Shown piece after piece: positions 38,901 to 53,900 of a DNA stretch of 64,000 bases. Source of the stretch: Chaetorhynchus papuensis (lineage: Eukaryota; Chordata; Aves; Passeriformes; Rhipiduridae). Made by a program: the position numbers and the translations under genes. The notes below the pieces were generated by a model. It was not told the DNA's origin and searched no databases. It saw only the letters and a program-made list of their open reading frames with translations. Location of the stretch: contig VWYX01000014.1 in assembly GCA_013396525.1 (NCBI GenBank), positions 1,240,001-1,304,000 on the forward strand, read 5' to 3'. The first letter of the stretch is position 1. Each line of letters starts with the position of its first letter.

Positions 38901-41900
38901 TAGTTTGTCAGGAGATATGCATATAAATCAACAGTAAACATTAAGACAAACTAAATTAGGAACCTAAAGCCCTATTGCAACAACCTAGAGTCATTAGGTT
39001 CCTAAAGAAGAGAAACAGATGTCTCTTTCTTGCATGTTTCTCCAATAATGTCCCTTTGGAGACCATCCTTCTTTCCATTAACTATAGAAGCAGGACTTGA
39101 TGTCTTTTCTACTAATTAGTAATTACATGTGATGAATATCTTAGTCCTAACCAACCTGAAATTCATACACAACACTTGAGTTAACAAAGTCTTTCAGAAT
39201 TACATCATAAAAACTTGAATTCAGACAAAACCAATAGATGCAATATAAAAGGCACAACTATTTTGATATACTTACCTGAACAGTCCAGACCACTTTTTAA
39301 GAAGTGTTTCATTGTATTGGTCTCTTATCTCAAATAAAAGATCAAAGAGTCGGTTCACAGGAAAACCATAGCCCTAAAGGATAAAAATGAAGAGGGTATA
39401 GTTCAAGAACCAATACACTCAATTCCTATCACAATACTTCAGAAGTCTGAGGTGAGACTTATTATTCAATCTTGTCACCTCTATAACACAAATCATAGTA
39501 CTTTCAGCCCACCACTACACGTTGATTTATTAAATTTTTACCAAAGTATTTATCCTATGCATTTGGAAATTTGCCCCATTCGTCCTTGTTTGTTAAAAAT
39601 TGCAAGAATACTTCCCAAAGGTGTTCACTTGGTCTTTCAGCTAAAAAGTTAATGATAACTGGAATGTTATTCTTTTTTAAGATGAGAAGTAAAGCATTTT
39701 TAAAAGACAAGAGCATACACAAATTACAAAACTAACACTAATTTTGCACAGATCTGAATAACTAATGCTTGCTGGATAGCCCAGAACACATATGTTCAGT
39801 TCATAATACTGAAAATGAGGACCCAAGGCAAGAAATACATTTTTAAAATATTACTGTGTAATTTTCGGTTTGATTTGTATATATGATTCATGAAAACACA
39901 AACACTGCACTCACCTAAAGTTAAAATCTGACTACAAGAATTTCAGTTAAATTAATAATACAGTATGTACCTGCAAAGTATCAGCAAATACTACAATGAG
40001 ATTCTTCAGTTCCAGAACAAGGTCAGGATCACTGCAATATGACTGAAAGTGAGAAATTCTGGTTTTGTTAAAAGGATTTAAAATATGGGACATACATTTT
40101 CAAAGAATACTATCACAGGTTAAACTCTCCAGCCTTAGTGAAAACTTAGACTCGTTTGTCTTTACTTAGTCCAGCTACACAAAACTACTTGTTAAATATT
40201 TATGTAACTATCAATGGTGTAAAAGTTCAGAAAAAGTAAACTAAAATATGAGATTCAATAAATACCAGCATGGTGTACTGAGACTGAAAATCAGCAAATT
40301 ACATTTATTTTAGTGAAACATAAGCACACTTGGCTAAATCAGTACCAGAGAGGTTCCACAGGACATTCTTTTCACCACCAAGACTGGGTCTAACTAATGC
40401 TGTACCACCTCAGACAATTTTTTCCAGCTGTATGGGTAAAACTTAATAAAATACTTTCTAAACAAGTTCAAATTTAAATTGGATGATAAAAAGGTCAAGA
40501 CATTAAGTTATTTACTAGATGACTGAAATTTGATTTTCAGAGGTGTAGAGTCATTCAACTCAGATTCACTATTTGCAATACCAGATAAAGTAAAAGAAAT
40601 ATTTATATTAAAATAATTTACAGCTTCATGAGAATATAGTATTGACTGAAGACCATATACACCTGTTTCACCTTTCTTGAAATTTTGGTCTTGGCATATT
40701 TTATTAAAAGTAAGGGTTTGGTTCATTTATCTAAACATTAGTCTACAGTAGGATGATATTAGAGAGATTCTGAAAGAATTGGGTTTGATGTGAGTTATGC
40801 ATATTGAGAAGAAATAGTGACCAAGTACACAACAAGACTTTGAAGAGTTCTTTAGAGATTACATTACCTTCAACCCTTAAATTACCATATTCCTATATAG
40901 GTGTATAAATCTACCTGGAGACAATTAACTAGCAAAGTATTTAGCTTTAAAGAATTCTGGATGAATATATCTCAATTAATCACAATCCTCTCAAAGACGT
41001 AAAAAGTATGAGAACATCTCATGTACCACTGATAATAAAGGTCCTATGATAACTATGGTTGCAATCTCAACTTTTTCCCCATTTTTGCTGAGTATATATG
41101 GAATATAAAATACTCTTGGAATTAAAGCTCAATTTTAGTAAAAATAAAAATTAACACTGCATAAAGGAAATGCTGCTAGCAAACATTAAAAAGGGAAAGA
41201 TAAAATTCTCCTATTTTTTCTGATAGTAAAAGTTACACCAATAGTAAACTTGAAGCAATTTATTATCAGTCAGTCTGAGTGAACAATGTGTATTCCATTG
41301 GTTTTTCATAGAGGAATAAGAAATAGCATGCAGCATCACTGCAGCTAAGGCAAGAATATAACTTTAGGAGACACACTTGAACACACCGAAATACACGAGT
41401 GATACAGAATTTTTCTAATACCTTCACTTCAACATAAACATAACACTGCTATAGCATTGAAGAGAGAGCTCCAAGGGTTTTGCTGGTGGAGTTTATTTTG
41501 GAAACACAGCATTTGGAATGATAATTAGGAACTATTTCCTGGTGGTGCTTTCAGCGCTGAACTATTCAATCTGATCTAATGAAGAGGTCAGTTGAGACTA
41601 ATGAGGAAGGATTGCAATAATAACAGCAGATTAACTCTGCATATTCTAAACTGCTGGACTAAGAGAAGGTTTGGAAGACCCTGTGAGTTGTAAATCAGTG
41701 GAGGATTATGCAAATAGCCCATGGCTGCGGATCACAGCCTGATACTGTTGGGAAAAACAAAAGCTTGGCAGGCTCCCTCCCAAATCTGAGCAATTTTTAA
41801 TCACAAGAAAAAGAAAACATGAGAGAGGTGTAATTTTTCACTTTGTTGCTATCCCAGCTTTAAATACACAGAGCTCTGAAGTAAGAGGATTTAAACTGCA

Positions 41901-44900
41901 ATACTGGTAAGACTTCTCACTTACTGAATGTGTTCTAAGAACAGCAATGATCTTGGAAAGGGCCATGTTCCAGAGTTCATCAGTGTATGTTCTAGTTACC
42001 AATCCTTGCGTTACATGTAAAATGTGGTCTTCTACTACAAAGAAACTAAAACAAAATAATACTTAAATTATTAAGTTGTTTCTAATATTAGAGTAAATAC
42101 TACCCTTCACACCCAAGCATAGCCAAAACCTTCCCCACTGGAGCAGTGACACTTTGGTAGGTTTGCTGTTGTGCTTCACCCAGAATGAAGTAAAAATGTG
42201 AAAAGTTTGTTTCATGCCATCTGGAGCCCAGGATGCTGGATGTAGGGCACTGTGCTGGTAGGATCTGGATGTTCTTTCCTGCTCAGATCCAGCAATAACC
42301 ACCCATAGGATTTGTGCAGACACTGAATCTTGCAGTAGAAAGTTTTTGGACAATGGGAGAATGGGTTGAATTAAGAATCAACGCAGTAAAACTGAAATAA
42401 ATTTTTGTAAAGAAAACTTACCCTACAATTTGGCTGAAGTATCTTCTGTAGCCTTCTACTGTTTCATGCTTTCAGTGAAAAAGAAAACAAGTTTAGGAAC
42501 AAAAATACCACTAAGCATTAGGTTCAACCCAAATCAATGCAAAACCAAAAGTATCGATTACCATGCTTGACTGTGGTTGCAACACTAATCTTGCTTGTTT
42601 CCTCCTTTGTTTTCTGTAGTAATTTTCAAATATTTCTCCATCACCCTAAAAAAGACATAAAAAAAAGAATATTGTCTCCGTATGAAAAAGGCACTTCTTA
42701 ATTTAAGGGCAGAAGTCTCTTAAACTAAGCACATATTTTGCATTTATTCCGCATATAAATCTCCAACTGACACCTGCAAAGTTTTGCATGCATGAAATAC
42801 GAAGAAATTACCTTTTTCTGTAGAGAAGCTTACAGCCTGTACTGTAAATAGAAATTTTGCTCACACGCCTACATTTTGTCAAGCAACATTATGCATTTTA
42901 AACAGTATGTCCATTTTTAAACTACAACTTTCAGAGTACATTAATATGCATAGACAAGGCATATTGACTATTACTCTATAACTGAAACTCACTGTCTCCT
43001 AAAACATTTGTCTAGGTTAAACAAGAAAGTAACTGCATTATAAAGTTGTTACAAAAAAGCTTCTGTGAATATATGATACATCTGAACACTGCCTGCATTA
43101 CCTTTGCCTGAGGAAAGACACACATGAGATTTATTGAATATCTGCTTATTCTCTTTGGATTCATAATGAGTGTGGATTTGGATTTTTTTCCTATCACAAT
43201 CCTCAAAAATACAATAGCTTCTGTGCCTAAAAATTATATTATGAGGAATTCAAGTGACATCCTCCTCATCTCATTAAGATGACCATTCAGTAGAAACCAT
43301 CTGTCCATTTGAAATCAGTGCTGCACTGACTCATCTTTCTGCTAAACCACATGCAACTTGGATACAAGAAGAACAAAGCAGCTTAGCATTTTTAAGGTTT
43401 GTTTTTACTTTATGAGCCTATTATTAGGTCAGTGCTATTTAGAATTCCATTACTTGGTCTTCCAAAAAATCTCCAAATCAAATTATTACAGACATTTTAT
43501 ACTACTAAGACAGCACTACTTACCTAATTCCTACATAAGATATAAATTTAGTTCATAATGAGTATTTCATTCACAATGAATATTTAGTTCATAATTAATA
43601 CTTAGTCATATTTAGAAATACTGCTAACCTAAGAAAGCCTAAAAGTAAAAGAGACTTTGCTAAAAACAAAAAAAATCCCCTTGAAACAAGATGCACATTT
43701 ACTGACACTGTCTGTTGCAGCAGAACTTTACACAGTATGCTCCAATTCATACAAACACATACTGATCAGATTCCAACCATTCACCTCCAGCCCAATTATT
43801 CAGCGTAGTTTTCAGACTCTTGACTTCTGCCTCCAGCATCAAATCTCTATCCAGTCCTGACAGTGAAATAACATTTTAAACACTATTTCAATATGTAAAC
43901 TTTAATGTAACACAGCTGCAAGGATTCCACAAAAAGAAGATAACCCAGTCTGAATGCTTGAAGCCAGGTCCAGCTGAGACTGCAGGATTAGCAATACTTA
44001 CAAGTACATCATTGACATGTCACTAATACTCACATTCTGTAAGTAATCTGACTTCAAAAGTGAGATATAGGAAAAATCAGAAAACAAATAATTTAATACC
44101 ATGTTTCCAAAAAAAGTTTCCATCCTTGTAAGCTTGTGCACTGAATCTCTTTCACAGAAGCTAAAATGGGCTATTGTGTCTCTGCCATTGAATCCAACCT
44201 AATCTGCTTGGGCACACCCTGTCAGAATCTCCAAGTTTTGCTTCCTATTTTTCACTACTACTCTGACTTCCACAAGATTTGGACTGAATATTCCTACATT
44301 TTGTGATATTCATCCAAATATTTCAATAACATGGAAGACTTATGGGAACTGCAGAAGTGCTAACACCAGTATTAAGGCAAACATGCATATTTTACATATA
44401 TATTTAAAAACACCTAGGTAGTTAGTTAATGCCTTGTGCAGTGTCCTTTACTATGCATACGAAAGAACAGGTGGGCTCATGCCCTGAGTATCCATACTCT
44501 ACCCATGTCAGCTGGTTCATCCAGAACTACTAACACTAGAAGCAATATACTTGCCTCTTTGGGAACTATTAAGAGTATGAACAATATGAAAATGAATATG
44601 CAACTTCTAAAATTCACACCTCTTTTTGAGGTCACCTTATTAATACATACCAAAACTGAGTAGATGTGCAAACACCTGTAGACTGGAGAAAAGTCTACAA
44701 GATCTTGGGCAGTTAAAACCTGAAGAAGTAAGGAAAAAGAAGAGTATATAAAACATAATAAGCATATAATCTGCAAAATGGGATATATTACCAACAGAAC
44801 TTGTCTACATAATAAGGACTCAAAAATGGATGGCTTCTATCAGAAAACAATAAAACAATTGCTCCAATCTCTCCTCCCTCTGTATTACAGTAATATATTT

Positions 44901-47900
44901 TATTTGTGTTACAATACCACACTCCTTTCTCTGTGTTTCAAGCATCAGATTTAAAGGTTTAAATACTCACTGTTTTATTCAATTTAGGAATACTGAGTAT
45001 TTGACAGATGAAAGAGTTCTAACCCAAGCTGAGGTCCTCAACACCAAAGTGCTGGATTTAGCAACACCAGAATATTCCAGTGGGCCACGTAACGGTGGGC
45101 AGGTAATGTATGATGTAAGTTGCAACTGAATTCAGAGTAACTGCAAGTCCTGTCCAACTGAATGTCCTCACACATAATGCTAAAGCTAGCATTAATACAA
45201 CTAAAATATTAGCATTAATTTTTCACCCTAAAATGCTGATCTAGACTGGTACCCCTTGGAGGTGTTCTGTGTGTTCTACTAATTAATGTTAAGCATCTAA
45301 AGACAGTGTACTCCGAGCTTTGTTCAATAAACCTACAAAATTCATTTTATATAAATTGAACAGATTTAGTACAAAGTTACCTCTTCTTCATGTTCATCCT
45401 CATCTTCAAATGTTCGCTTCAATGTGATTTCATTCTTGGATTCCAAAATTCTGTTTCTACCTAAATGCATATTCCGACCATAGTTTACATTATTCTGCTT
45501 CTGAAGAGCAGTACTAAAGGTTTTCTGCTGCTGTGCCTGTTTCAAAAGTACAACCAATTAAGAGGCATGTAATTTAAACTGCATCACTGATGAGTATAAG
45601 CTATGACATGAAAATCAGGTGGTACAATTGAATACACGTCAGTGTAACTGCAAGATGCACGCGCACTCGGCCTACACCAGGGATTTTGCCTTTCATCAGT
45701 TTGGGATGATAAATGAATTCAATAGTGAATCCTGCACAGTTTTTCCCTAATTCCCAGAATACAATTTTAAAGGCAGAAAAAAATAAAAAATCCAATCTGT
45801 AATTTTCCTGATCATAAATTGCAAACAGAGAATCAATATTTAAATGAAGTACAGGTATCTGAGTTCCCAGCTATTTTTTTGCTGTCTTCAGTTAAGTCTA
45901 AGTGAGCAGTCAGCTGCAGAAGTCAAGAGCACTATTTTGTCCTTACTATTGAAGGCAGCGCAGGACAACCTTGCAATTAAGTTTCATTTATAATAATCAA
46001 TGCTGCATTTTACAAGAACTTTAGATGACAAAATGGCAACCCAACCTGAATTCTGTCAACGAGAAGACAAATGAAAACTTTATTTGCTCTCTGAATAAAT
46101 TCTAAAAGCATTAACTGCTTTAAACCTTGCCCAGTACCAGTGCTCTGAAGTGGCAGATTATTTTGTGGTGGAGCAGACAAGGCCCCAGCTGTCTGCGCCC
46201 TCCTGGCTCTTACCTCCGTCTTCTGTATGAGAAGCACTTTAGAGAACTAGGCAGTTATCTCAACACTTCTTTTGTCTAATTCATCCTGGCCAGCTGGCCA
46301 GATAGGCTGCTCTTTGTTTTGGTGCAGTAGCTGCTGAGTAGCTGCTGACTATGCAGAAGTTGGCTACTCAAAGTATTTCATAATTTCTTGAAACCTGAGA
46401 TATACAGCATCTCTCCTTCCTTTCTCAGGGAGGAAACTACTTCTTGTCTAGGACACCGATAAAAACTACACAACACATGAGCATTTCACAGCTCTCCATC
46501 GTTACTCAGAGGTCCGTGGGATGACTGTAATCTTTGAATAAACCTTCTAGGATAACTTGACACTAATGAAACCGAAATTTTCAGTAAACAACAGGACCGA
46601 AGTCATCCTGTTAGGCTGACTTACCTGCTTCATGGCAGTTTCCCCAATTCTGTCAGAATGCTTTCGAATACTCTCTAAGAAATCCTTCAGATCTGACATG
46701 GATATTTCTTTTATTTCTTCACGCAGTTTTGGAAGATTTTCTATCATTATCTGGCAAAAGCGGTATTGGCTAACTCTAGGAAGATACAGATTTTCTAGCT
46801 GCTCCATCGTTTTCAAAGCAGAATAGTACCTACAAAGAGATTAAGATAAAATTATGTAGCTTCTTATAAAAAGTTAATAAATAATTTGCGTATCAAATAT
46901 AGCTATCAATATCACACATGCAACCAATACACATCTCTGTTCTTAGAAAAATTAACAATCAAAGGTCATCCATACAAAGTCTGAAAAAAAACCCCTGTGA
47001 AGTGCCAGAGCGCCTCAGCCAAGTCAAAATTTTAAGTAGGCCCCTATAGTATTAACTGCTCTGATCAATAGTCCCAGGAGCACATGGAGCACCCTGCAGA
47101 ATGGAGACACTAAAGTCATAACCATTATCTTCCCTTCTAGATTGAACTGATTAGGGCTTTCTATGAGTTGGGGTTTTTTTTCTGAAACACAAACTGCCAA
47201 TCACCCAACACTGCAGTATATGCACCAAACAATGAAAAAAATCTTGAAAAGGCATGCCTGCAGGTATCTGCCTTCTTCAGGTATACATGAATTCAGACAC
47301 ACATCTACACCCACCTTCTCTCCACCATCCTGAGTCGGAAAAGACATGTATACACCTATCCTGACCAATGGTTTTTTCCAGCAGTGTATCATATTTTGCT
47401 GTAAACCACAAACCTATTAACTCTTCTGACAAAATACAGTCTATCCCACCCAGAAAACAACTACATTGAATCAACAAAGTACTATAACCAACAAACCTGT
47501 GATCTCAACCACATTTTAAAGAGAGGTATAGGAACCAGGTTAAACATGAGTAGGACAGCAGTTAATTGCAGATGTGACAATCATTTCCCTTTATGTAGTC
47601 TTCTTACCAGCTACTCAGCCCTGGGGGCATTTGGGAAAATGAATTTAGTTTGTCTGATTAGAACAGAGTAAGGTAAACCTAAGCCTTCTAGCTTCGTCTG
47701 AAATGGAAAAAGCAGAAACACTCAGATCAGATGGAGTTAACTTGCTGCTAGTTCCAACCCTTTCTTTCCACAAATATGAAGTAATATCCTTAAACCATTT
47801 CCAGCTTTTCTTCCATAATCTTAGTTCCTTTTTCTTCCTGAAAGTCCCAAATAATCTGTTTTGAAAAATTACCAAATTACTTTGAAGGAAAAAGCTGAAT

Positions 47901-50900
47901 ATGAGGAAAAGCCCTTCAAATGAGAAAACGTGGAAAATAGTCCTTTACAGTTCTTTAGCTTCTGGACATTACTTTGTAAATATAGTGAGTAAACACTTTC
48001 AAAAAATATAATTCAAGTTTCTGGCTTCCCTTCAGTACACAAGCAAAGCAAATTACTAACACTACAGTCATGACTTCTTGTTCAATTCGGAAATTAGGAC
48101 AGTGTTTTGAATCTTCTTAATCAAGACATTTCTAAGTTAACAACTCAGCATAGCTGGAGGATGGGAAAAATCTTCTCTTTTATTCCAGAACAGAGCTGCT
48201 TTCAGAAGACTGCAAATAAAGAGGTTTCAAGTGTAAATTAGGAGCTTTTGTTTATTATATACTTGGTTTATATAAAATATACATAAGGTGACGGGAATGT
48301 TGCACATAAGAAAAGGTCTGGGGGGTTTATGTGTGTGGGTTTTGTTTTTCTAAATAGAAAATGGCCAAGAGTGCCACATGGTGAGACTTCTGGGGAATAA
48401 AACCATAATAGCATCAAAATCGTATAAAAGGTTTTTATTTAAATTATACAGATCAGCTTATCAGAACACTGTTAGTTCATCTGGAAGGTTTTTGACTGCT
48501 GGCTCTAAGATCAGAATTAACATAATCCATTTTAAATCCATTCTAGAGTCCCTTACTAATTATACATATATGGAGCTCGGGACCTTGCCCTTCTAACATC
48601 TGTTCTGATAAAGCACTGAAGTTTTATTAATCTGAAGGTCATCTGCAGGTCAGGATTTAAACTAAAAAGTTTTGCATATCATTTTGTAGAATGATGTATT
48701 TACGTATTCAGATTTTAAAACTTTCCATAGATTTAACTCAGTGCTGAAGATTTTGACAATATTATTAGTTCCCATCATATATCATCAATCACATAAGGTG
48801 AAGATTGCCCATGTGACTACAAATTAGTTAAAGAAGTATCTTCAGTTATTTTTTCGTATAAATATGGTATTCTTCTGTCTATTCTTCTGAGCTAATCTTG
48901 TGAGAATATGCTCCTCAATGCAAAATTTGTAATTTTTTGAAACTGAAGACACAAGTTTGAAATACCAATATGGGTCATATGATACAACTGTGCAGAACTG
49001 ATCCATTTTGACACCAGAACAAGAAAACTGCATGATGGATTTTACCAACACGTCCAAACTATAAAAATGGAACCTTCTAATACTATCAAGAACCAGGACA
49101 GAAAAAACCAAAATACAACACAAAAGTAAACAAAAGAAACAAAAAAAAGCTCACTCTGAAACACTATACTCATTCTTCAGTTCGTCTCACAGAAGATTTT
49201 AGAAGATTCAGCTACAACCTTAGCAGATCGACTTATTTAATTATTTTTGTTGTATGATCGGTGTGGGTTTTTTGTAATATTTATTGTGGAAAAAGACTTG
49301 CAAAAACACCAGTTCTGTTCCCAGTTAGACCACAATCACTTGAAGCAGCTGGGACCTTTCTCCCAGACACATATCAAAATCTAAACACTAAGGCCATGGT
49401 AAACAGAGCCGTATGAAATGTGTGATGACCTTATCTCTGACTTAAAATTCAAGCTTGAATTGTCTAAGTGCATAGCCCCCACTAGGCAGTTGGGAGAGCA
49501 GCAAAGAAACCACACTTCTCCTTTGTGCTTCCACAGTTAAGACTTTAAACCCTCTGTAACTCTTTCCAGCCAACTGTGTCTGCTTAGAGCAGATTCTGCA
49601 GTTACTTCCTCTCACTACTATAGTTCTTGTCAATTTGTGTTATCCATGGCTCAGGAGACAGATAAATAGGATACAGAGCCTTTCACCTCTAGGTCATCAG
49701 TTCAAATGTTACCCATGGTGGTAAGGACCAAAAGTTGCTATCAACAGATGGCTTTTTGGACTTCTCTGTAGACCTCTATTCCACCTGCACAAACCAGTAT
49801 GTATTCCAGATCCAAAATCCTCCATTATCTTAAAAGAGGTCTACCAGGGAAAAAACTAAATGAAATTCCAATCTGTTTCCTGTAACAACTATCCCCCAAA
49901 CATATATAGTATCCATACTTGTGTTTTCCCTTCCTTTAAACATTAGAATTGAGAGTTTTATTCATGGTGCAAGACTGTAAGACAATGGAAGAACAAAAAT
50001 ACGTTCTAAAAGGCCACAAGCAGAGAAAGTCAAGATGTCTTTTTATTAAAAAAGAGCAATGAGAGCTTTGCTGCATTAACAAACCTCAATGAAGGTTTAT
50101 GAGAAATTAACTTTGCCTAAAATAAACATTCCTCATTGCTTTGTTATGTCCAGAATTGTGACTGCTACTCTCTCTGACTCTTCCCGGAAAAAGCTTCACA
50201 GCAAAACTTAGGAAGATCAATTTCGAAATCCCTGTATGTGCACACATCAGCCATCAGGACTTTGCACTGACACTATGGATGTCCTTGCTGTTGCTCAATC
50301 TTTTAGTAGTGATAAAGGCCAGAATCCATGCACTCTACTGAGCCACAAGGAAATTACCACTTGAATTACCTGCAAGTTCCATGGGATAGCCACCTGTAGG
50401 CTGTATTATAGGGAATTGTAAGTCACAGGCAAAATAGTAACTGCAGCATAGCTAATGAAAGAGTTATCTGAGCTGAAGCAGTAGCCTGCAGCAGAGTCTA
50501 AGCCTTCTGCACTCCGTGGGATTTCAAAGCATGGTACATCAAAGCTGTGGCATCTCCCCTCTCCTTTAGATCTTTTTATGGTATGACAATAACATGTCCA
50601 AACCCCTCAATTCAGGAGTCCTTTAAGACTTCCTGTCCGGCAACAACTTCCACGGGAAAATTATCACATATGAGTTTAAGATTTGAAGAGTACTGATGGT
50701 TTCTCAGAAAGCCAACCATCAGTGGACTCTACAAAACCACTAGTAAATATGGAGTCAAAATGCTAAAAACCATGAGCAATTTTATCTCACCTAAATGCTC
50801 TTTACGTGATGACATTGGGAACTACAACTTCCCCTTGCAATTCGAAAACCAGAACGCTGCTTGCCTTGCCTGACAGAGCAAGGGTATGGCAGAACACAGA

Positions 50901-53900
50901 CCTTGAACCCAGTGTTTCCAGTATTTTCAGCACACTAAACATAGCATAGTCCACAGAAGACCTTGCAGAGGGAAGTGGTGTGATTCAGACAGCACACTCC
51001 TCAGTCTGATCTCTGACTGGAGTAGAAAGGAGACTGTTTACATCTTTCTGCAGAGCTGCTCCAAGAACACAGCAGTAACATGCTACTACCACTACTCCAT
51101 GCCAGCTACTCTAAGCAGATGCTGAACCAGTGTCCTGTTCAGAGCTAATACTGCACAGTAGTCAAGCTGATGAGATCTACCACACTGGTTCACATACAGC
51201 ATGTTTTAATTGTAACAAGAGACACCCCAGTGCCATAGCTGTAAGGTCATTCTTAAACCTTTTGTCTTTCTGCAAAGACCTGCCAGAGAGCAAACACACA
51301 TAGGTATCATGTAGCACATATATCACTGTCCAAGACGCACCAGATTTGCTGCAGTGTTCATAGATCTCATGGGTACAGTTAATCTGAAGCATTTTGGACA
51401 CATCTGCACACAGGCTTCAGAGCTGATTGCTCACACACAGTGGCTGCTCTTGAGGGTTTTCAGATGTCCAACAGTATGGTAGGAGGTATTGGCTACTCAG
51501 AAACTGAAATCCAGACAAACAGTCCAAAAGTAAATCTGGGTTACATAGCAGCCCTGCAGACAAGTGACTATGCACAGCTAGTTCCAAATGGAAACAGTGC
51601 TGTCCAGACAGACTCGTCAGCAGGAGCTCCCTGCGGTGGTGCCAAGTGCACAAAGAGGCACCGCCAGCAACCAGGAATCCAGAAAGGGCAGGCACAGAGC
51701 ACTGGTGACTGAGCAAACCAGGCAGGGACCACGGTGGCAGTGATGAAATGGAAATAATGAAGAAGAAAACAGCTGCAGTGGTATTGCTGGGGTGGGTGTG
51801 CAAGGTGCAGGCAGCAGCCCCAGTGGGGCAGGATGCAGCTAAAGCATGGGGCAGGGGCAGCCAAGCTGCCATGGAGGGAGGGAGAACTGGGGATACTGGG
51901 ACTACAGCAGCAGTGAGTGGTTCCCTGAGAAGATGAAAAGTGGAGACACAATAGGAAGGAGCAGCCGGTCATGTACCACTTATAAACTGTTATTCTGGAA
52001 ATTAATTTTTAAGTATACTTTTAATTCTTTTTAACAAGTCAACTTGTCACAGATGGGAAAAACCCCAAACCACAACACATTATTTGCACTTCATTCTCAT
52101 AGTCACATTTACACAAAAGCATAGTGAAACCAGATAGGTCTAAAGAAAGGTATAAGGAGTAAAATGTCCCTTCTTCTTGCATTATGAGTTTGATTTAAAT
52201 ATAAGATGATACATTAATCAGATATTAATGTATTCTGAAAGATCTTTAGTCCCTAAGGATCTTACTTTTCTTGCTTCTTAAACTGCTTTAAGTAATAAAG
52301 AAGAGTAAACTTTATTTCACATTTTATAACCATAATTTCATTACATGTCATACCCATTTAAGTAAACATTATTTTTCATGGCAATCACTACGGTCCTAGA
52401 AGTTCTTTAATATAACATTTTCAAATATTCTTGAAATACAGGCCAGTGTTAGGAAACAAAGACTACACATATACCAAGCTACAGACTTAGAACACTTACA
52501 TGTCTATGTAAGTGTTTGCTATTCTGTCCACTTACTTACAAATGTTACATTTTTTCTCATAGAAATAAGTTTACTCACCTTTTTACACTCATCTGTTCTT
52601 TTAGTTTGCTGTACATTTCCAGCACTGCATAAAAACAAGCAGATTAACTTGTGAGTCTTATTGTGGTTTTAGTTAATAAAAGAGGAAAACATGCACTGTA
52701 AAGGACAAAATTAGAAATAGAAAAGGATGTGCTATATTTACCTTATTTAATTACTACTATAGCATAAATGTGATAAACCTAGCAAAAAATATTCTAGAAT
52801 GCAGCTAGAAAAGATAAAAATAACTGAACTCGTATCAGCTTTTAAATTAAAAAGAATTAAGATTAACAAAACAGTCAACACTCTACATATCAAACATATT
52901 CATTCACTTACTACATGCCACAACCTTATCTGCATTACCAGTCCATGGCCTGTCTCCATAAAAAGGCAACAGTACCACCTACTGTACTCAGAACATGTCA
53001 ACAAGAAGACTTCACAAAGAAAAATTCTCAAATCTACTTTACACCAATATGACAAACAGGATAAGACCCTTGGGGAGCTTATGTGCAATCCTACAACATT
53101 ACCCTCCTGAAACAACATTTAGAGCCCTTACGTTTTATTTCAAAACACCTGTAGTGACACAGAGCTAAAAGTACAATGTTGAAAGGGCATCATTAGTATT
53201 TTCCCCAGTATTCAAACACTAAAACCCACCCTCTCAAGCAACAAATTAATTGCTTACCGTATAAAAATATTAGTTCATTCAAAGCCGTATGTGGCCACAT
53301 TGTTTGCATCATTTAAATGTCCCACTGTCTTCTGACAGTGTCACAATTGCTCTGTGTCAAATATTACAAAAGACATGGAACCTACATGTTGACATCTTTT
53401 AAAAACCTATTAATTTTTTCATTAAACTGGATGTTACAGGACCACAACTTAGAAAAAATAAAAGTCTTTTCCTTTTGGCTATTGCAACTTCCTTTATTTA
53501 ATTTGCCATCTTATTTAGCTATAGGTCACTCACCTGGAAGACACAACTGTAGTTTTTCCACAACTGTTGTAATATTCCGCTGTTGAACTCTACATCGGAT
53601 GATTTCCTCTGTTTGGGCTATCACCTTAAAGGTTTATTTTTTAAAAAAAGGAAAGAAAATCACACTTAAATTATGCAAATAAATTTATTTTGCTACAAAA
53701 AATCATAATGCCCATATAGGAAGCACCATTTTCTCACCTCTTTCCCAGCATCCTGAAGCCTTCGGTTGGTATCAGTAACTTGGACCTTAAAAATAATTTC
53801 ACCTTTGTTAGACAAATATGCATATATTGCCCTGATGTGACTGCTCACCCTTGTAATCAGATCATGCTTCCTGAGAAACTTAGAACAAAGAAATGCAAAT

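Noticed and set aside
51417..51972. Overlapping minus-strand open frames of 151 and 134 codons
   Set aside because: They overlap in different frames of the same GC-rich stretch, have no splice borders, no recognisable domain, and a Ser/Leu/Pro/Cys/His-rich composition typical of chance frames.
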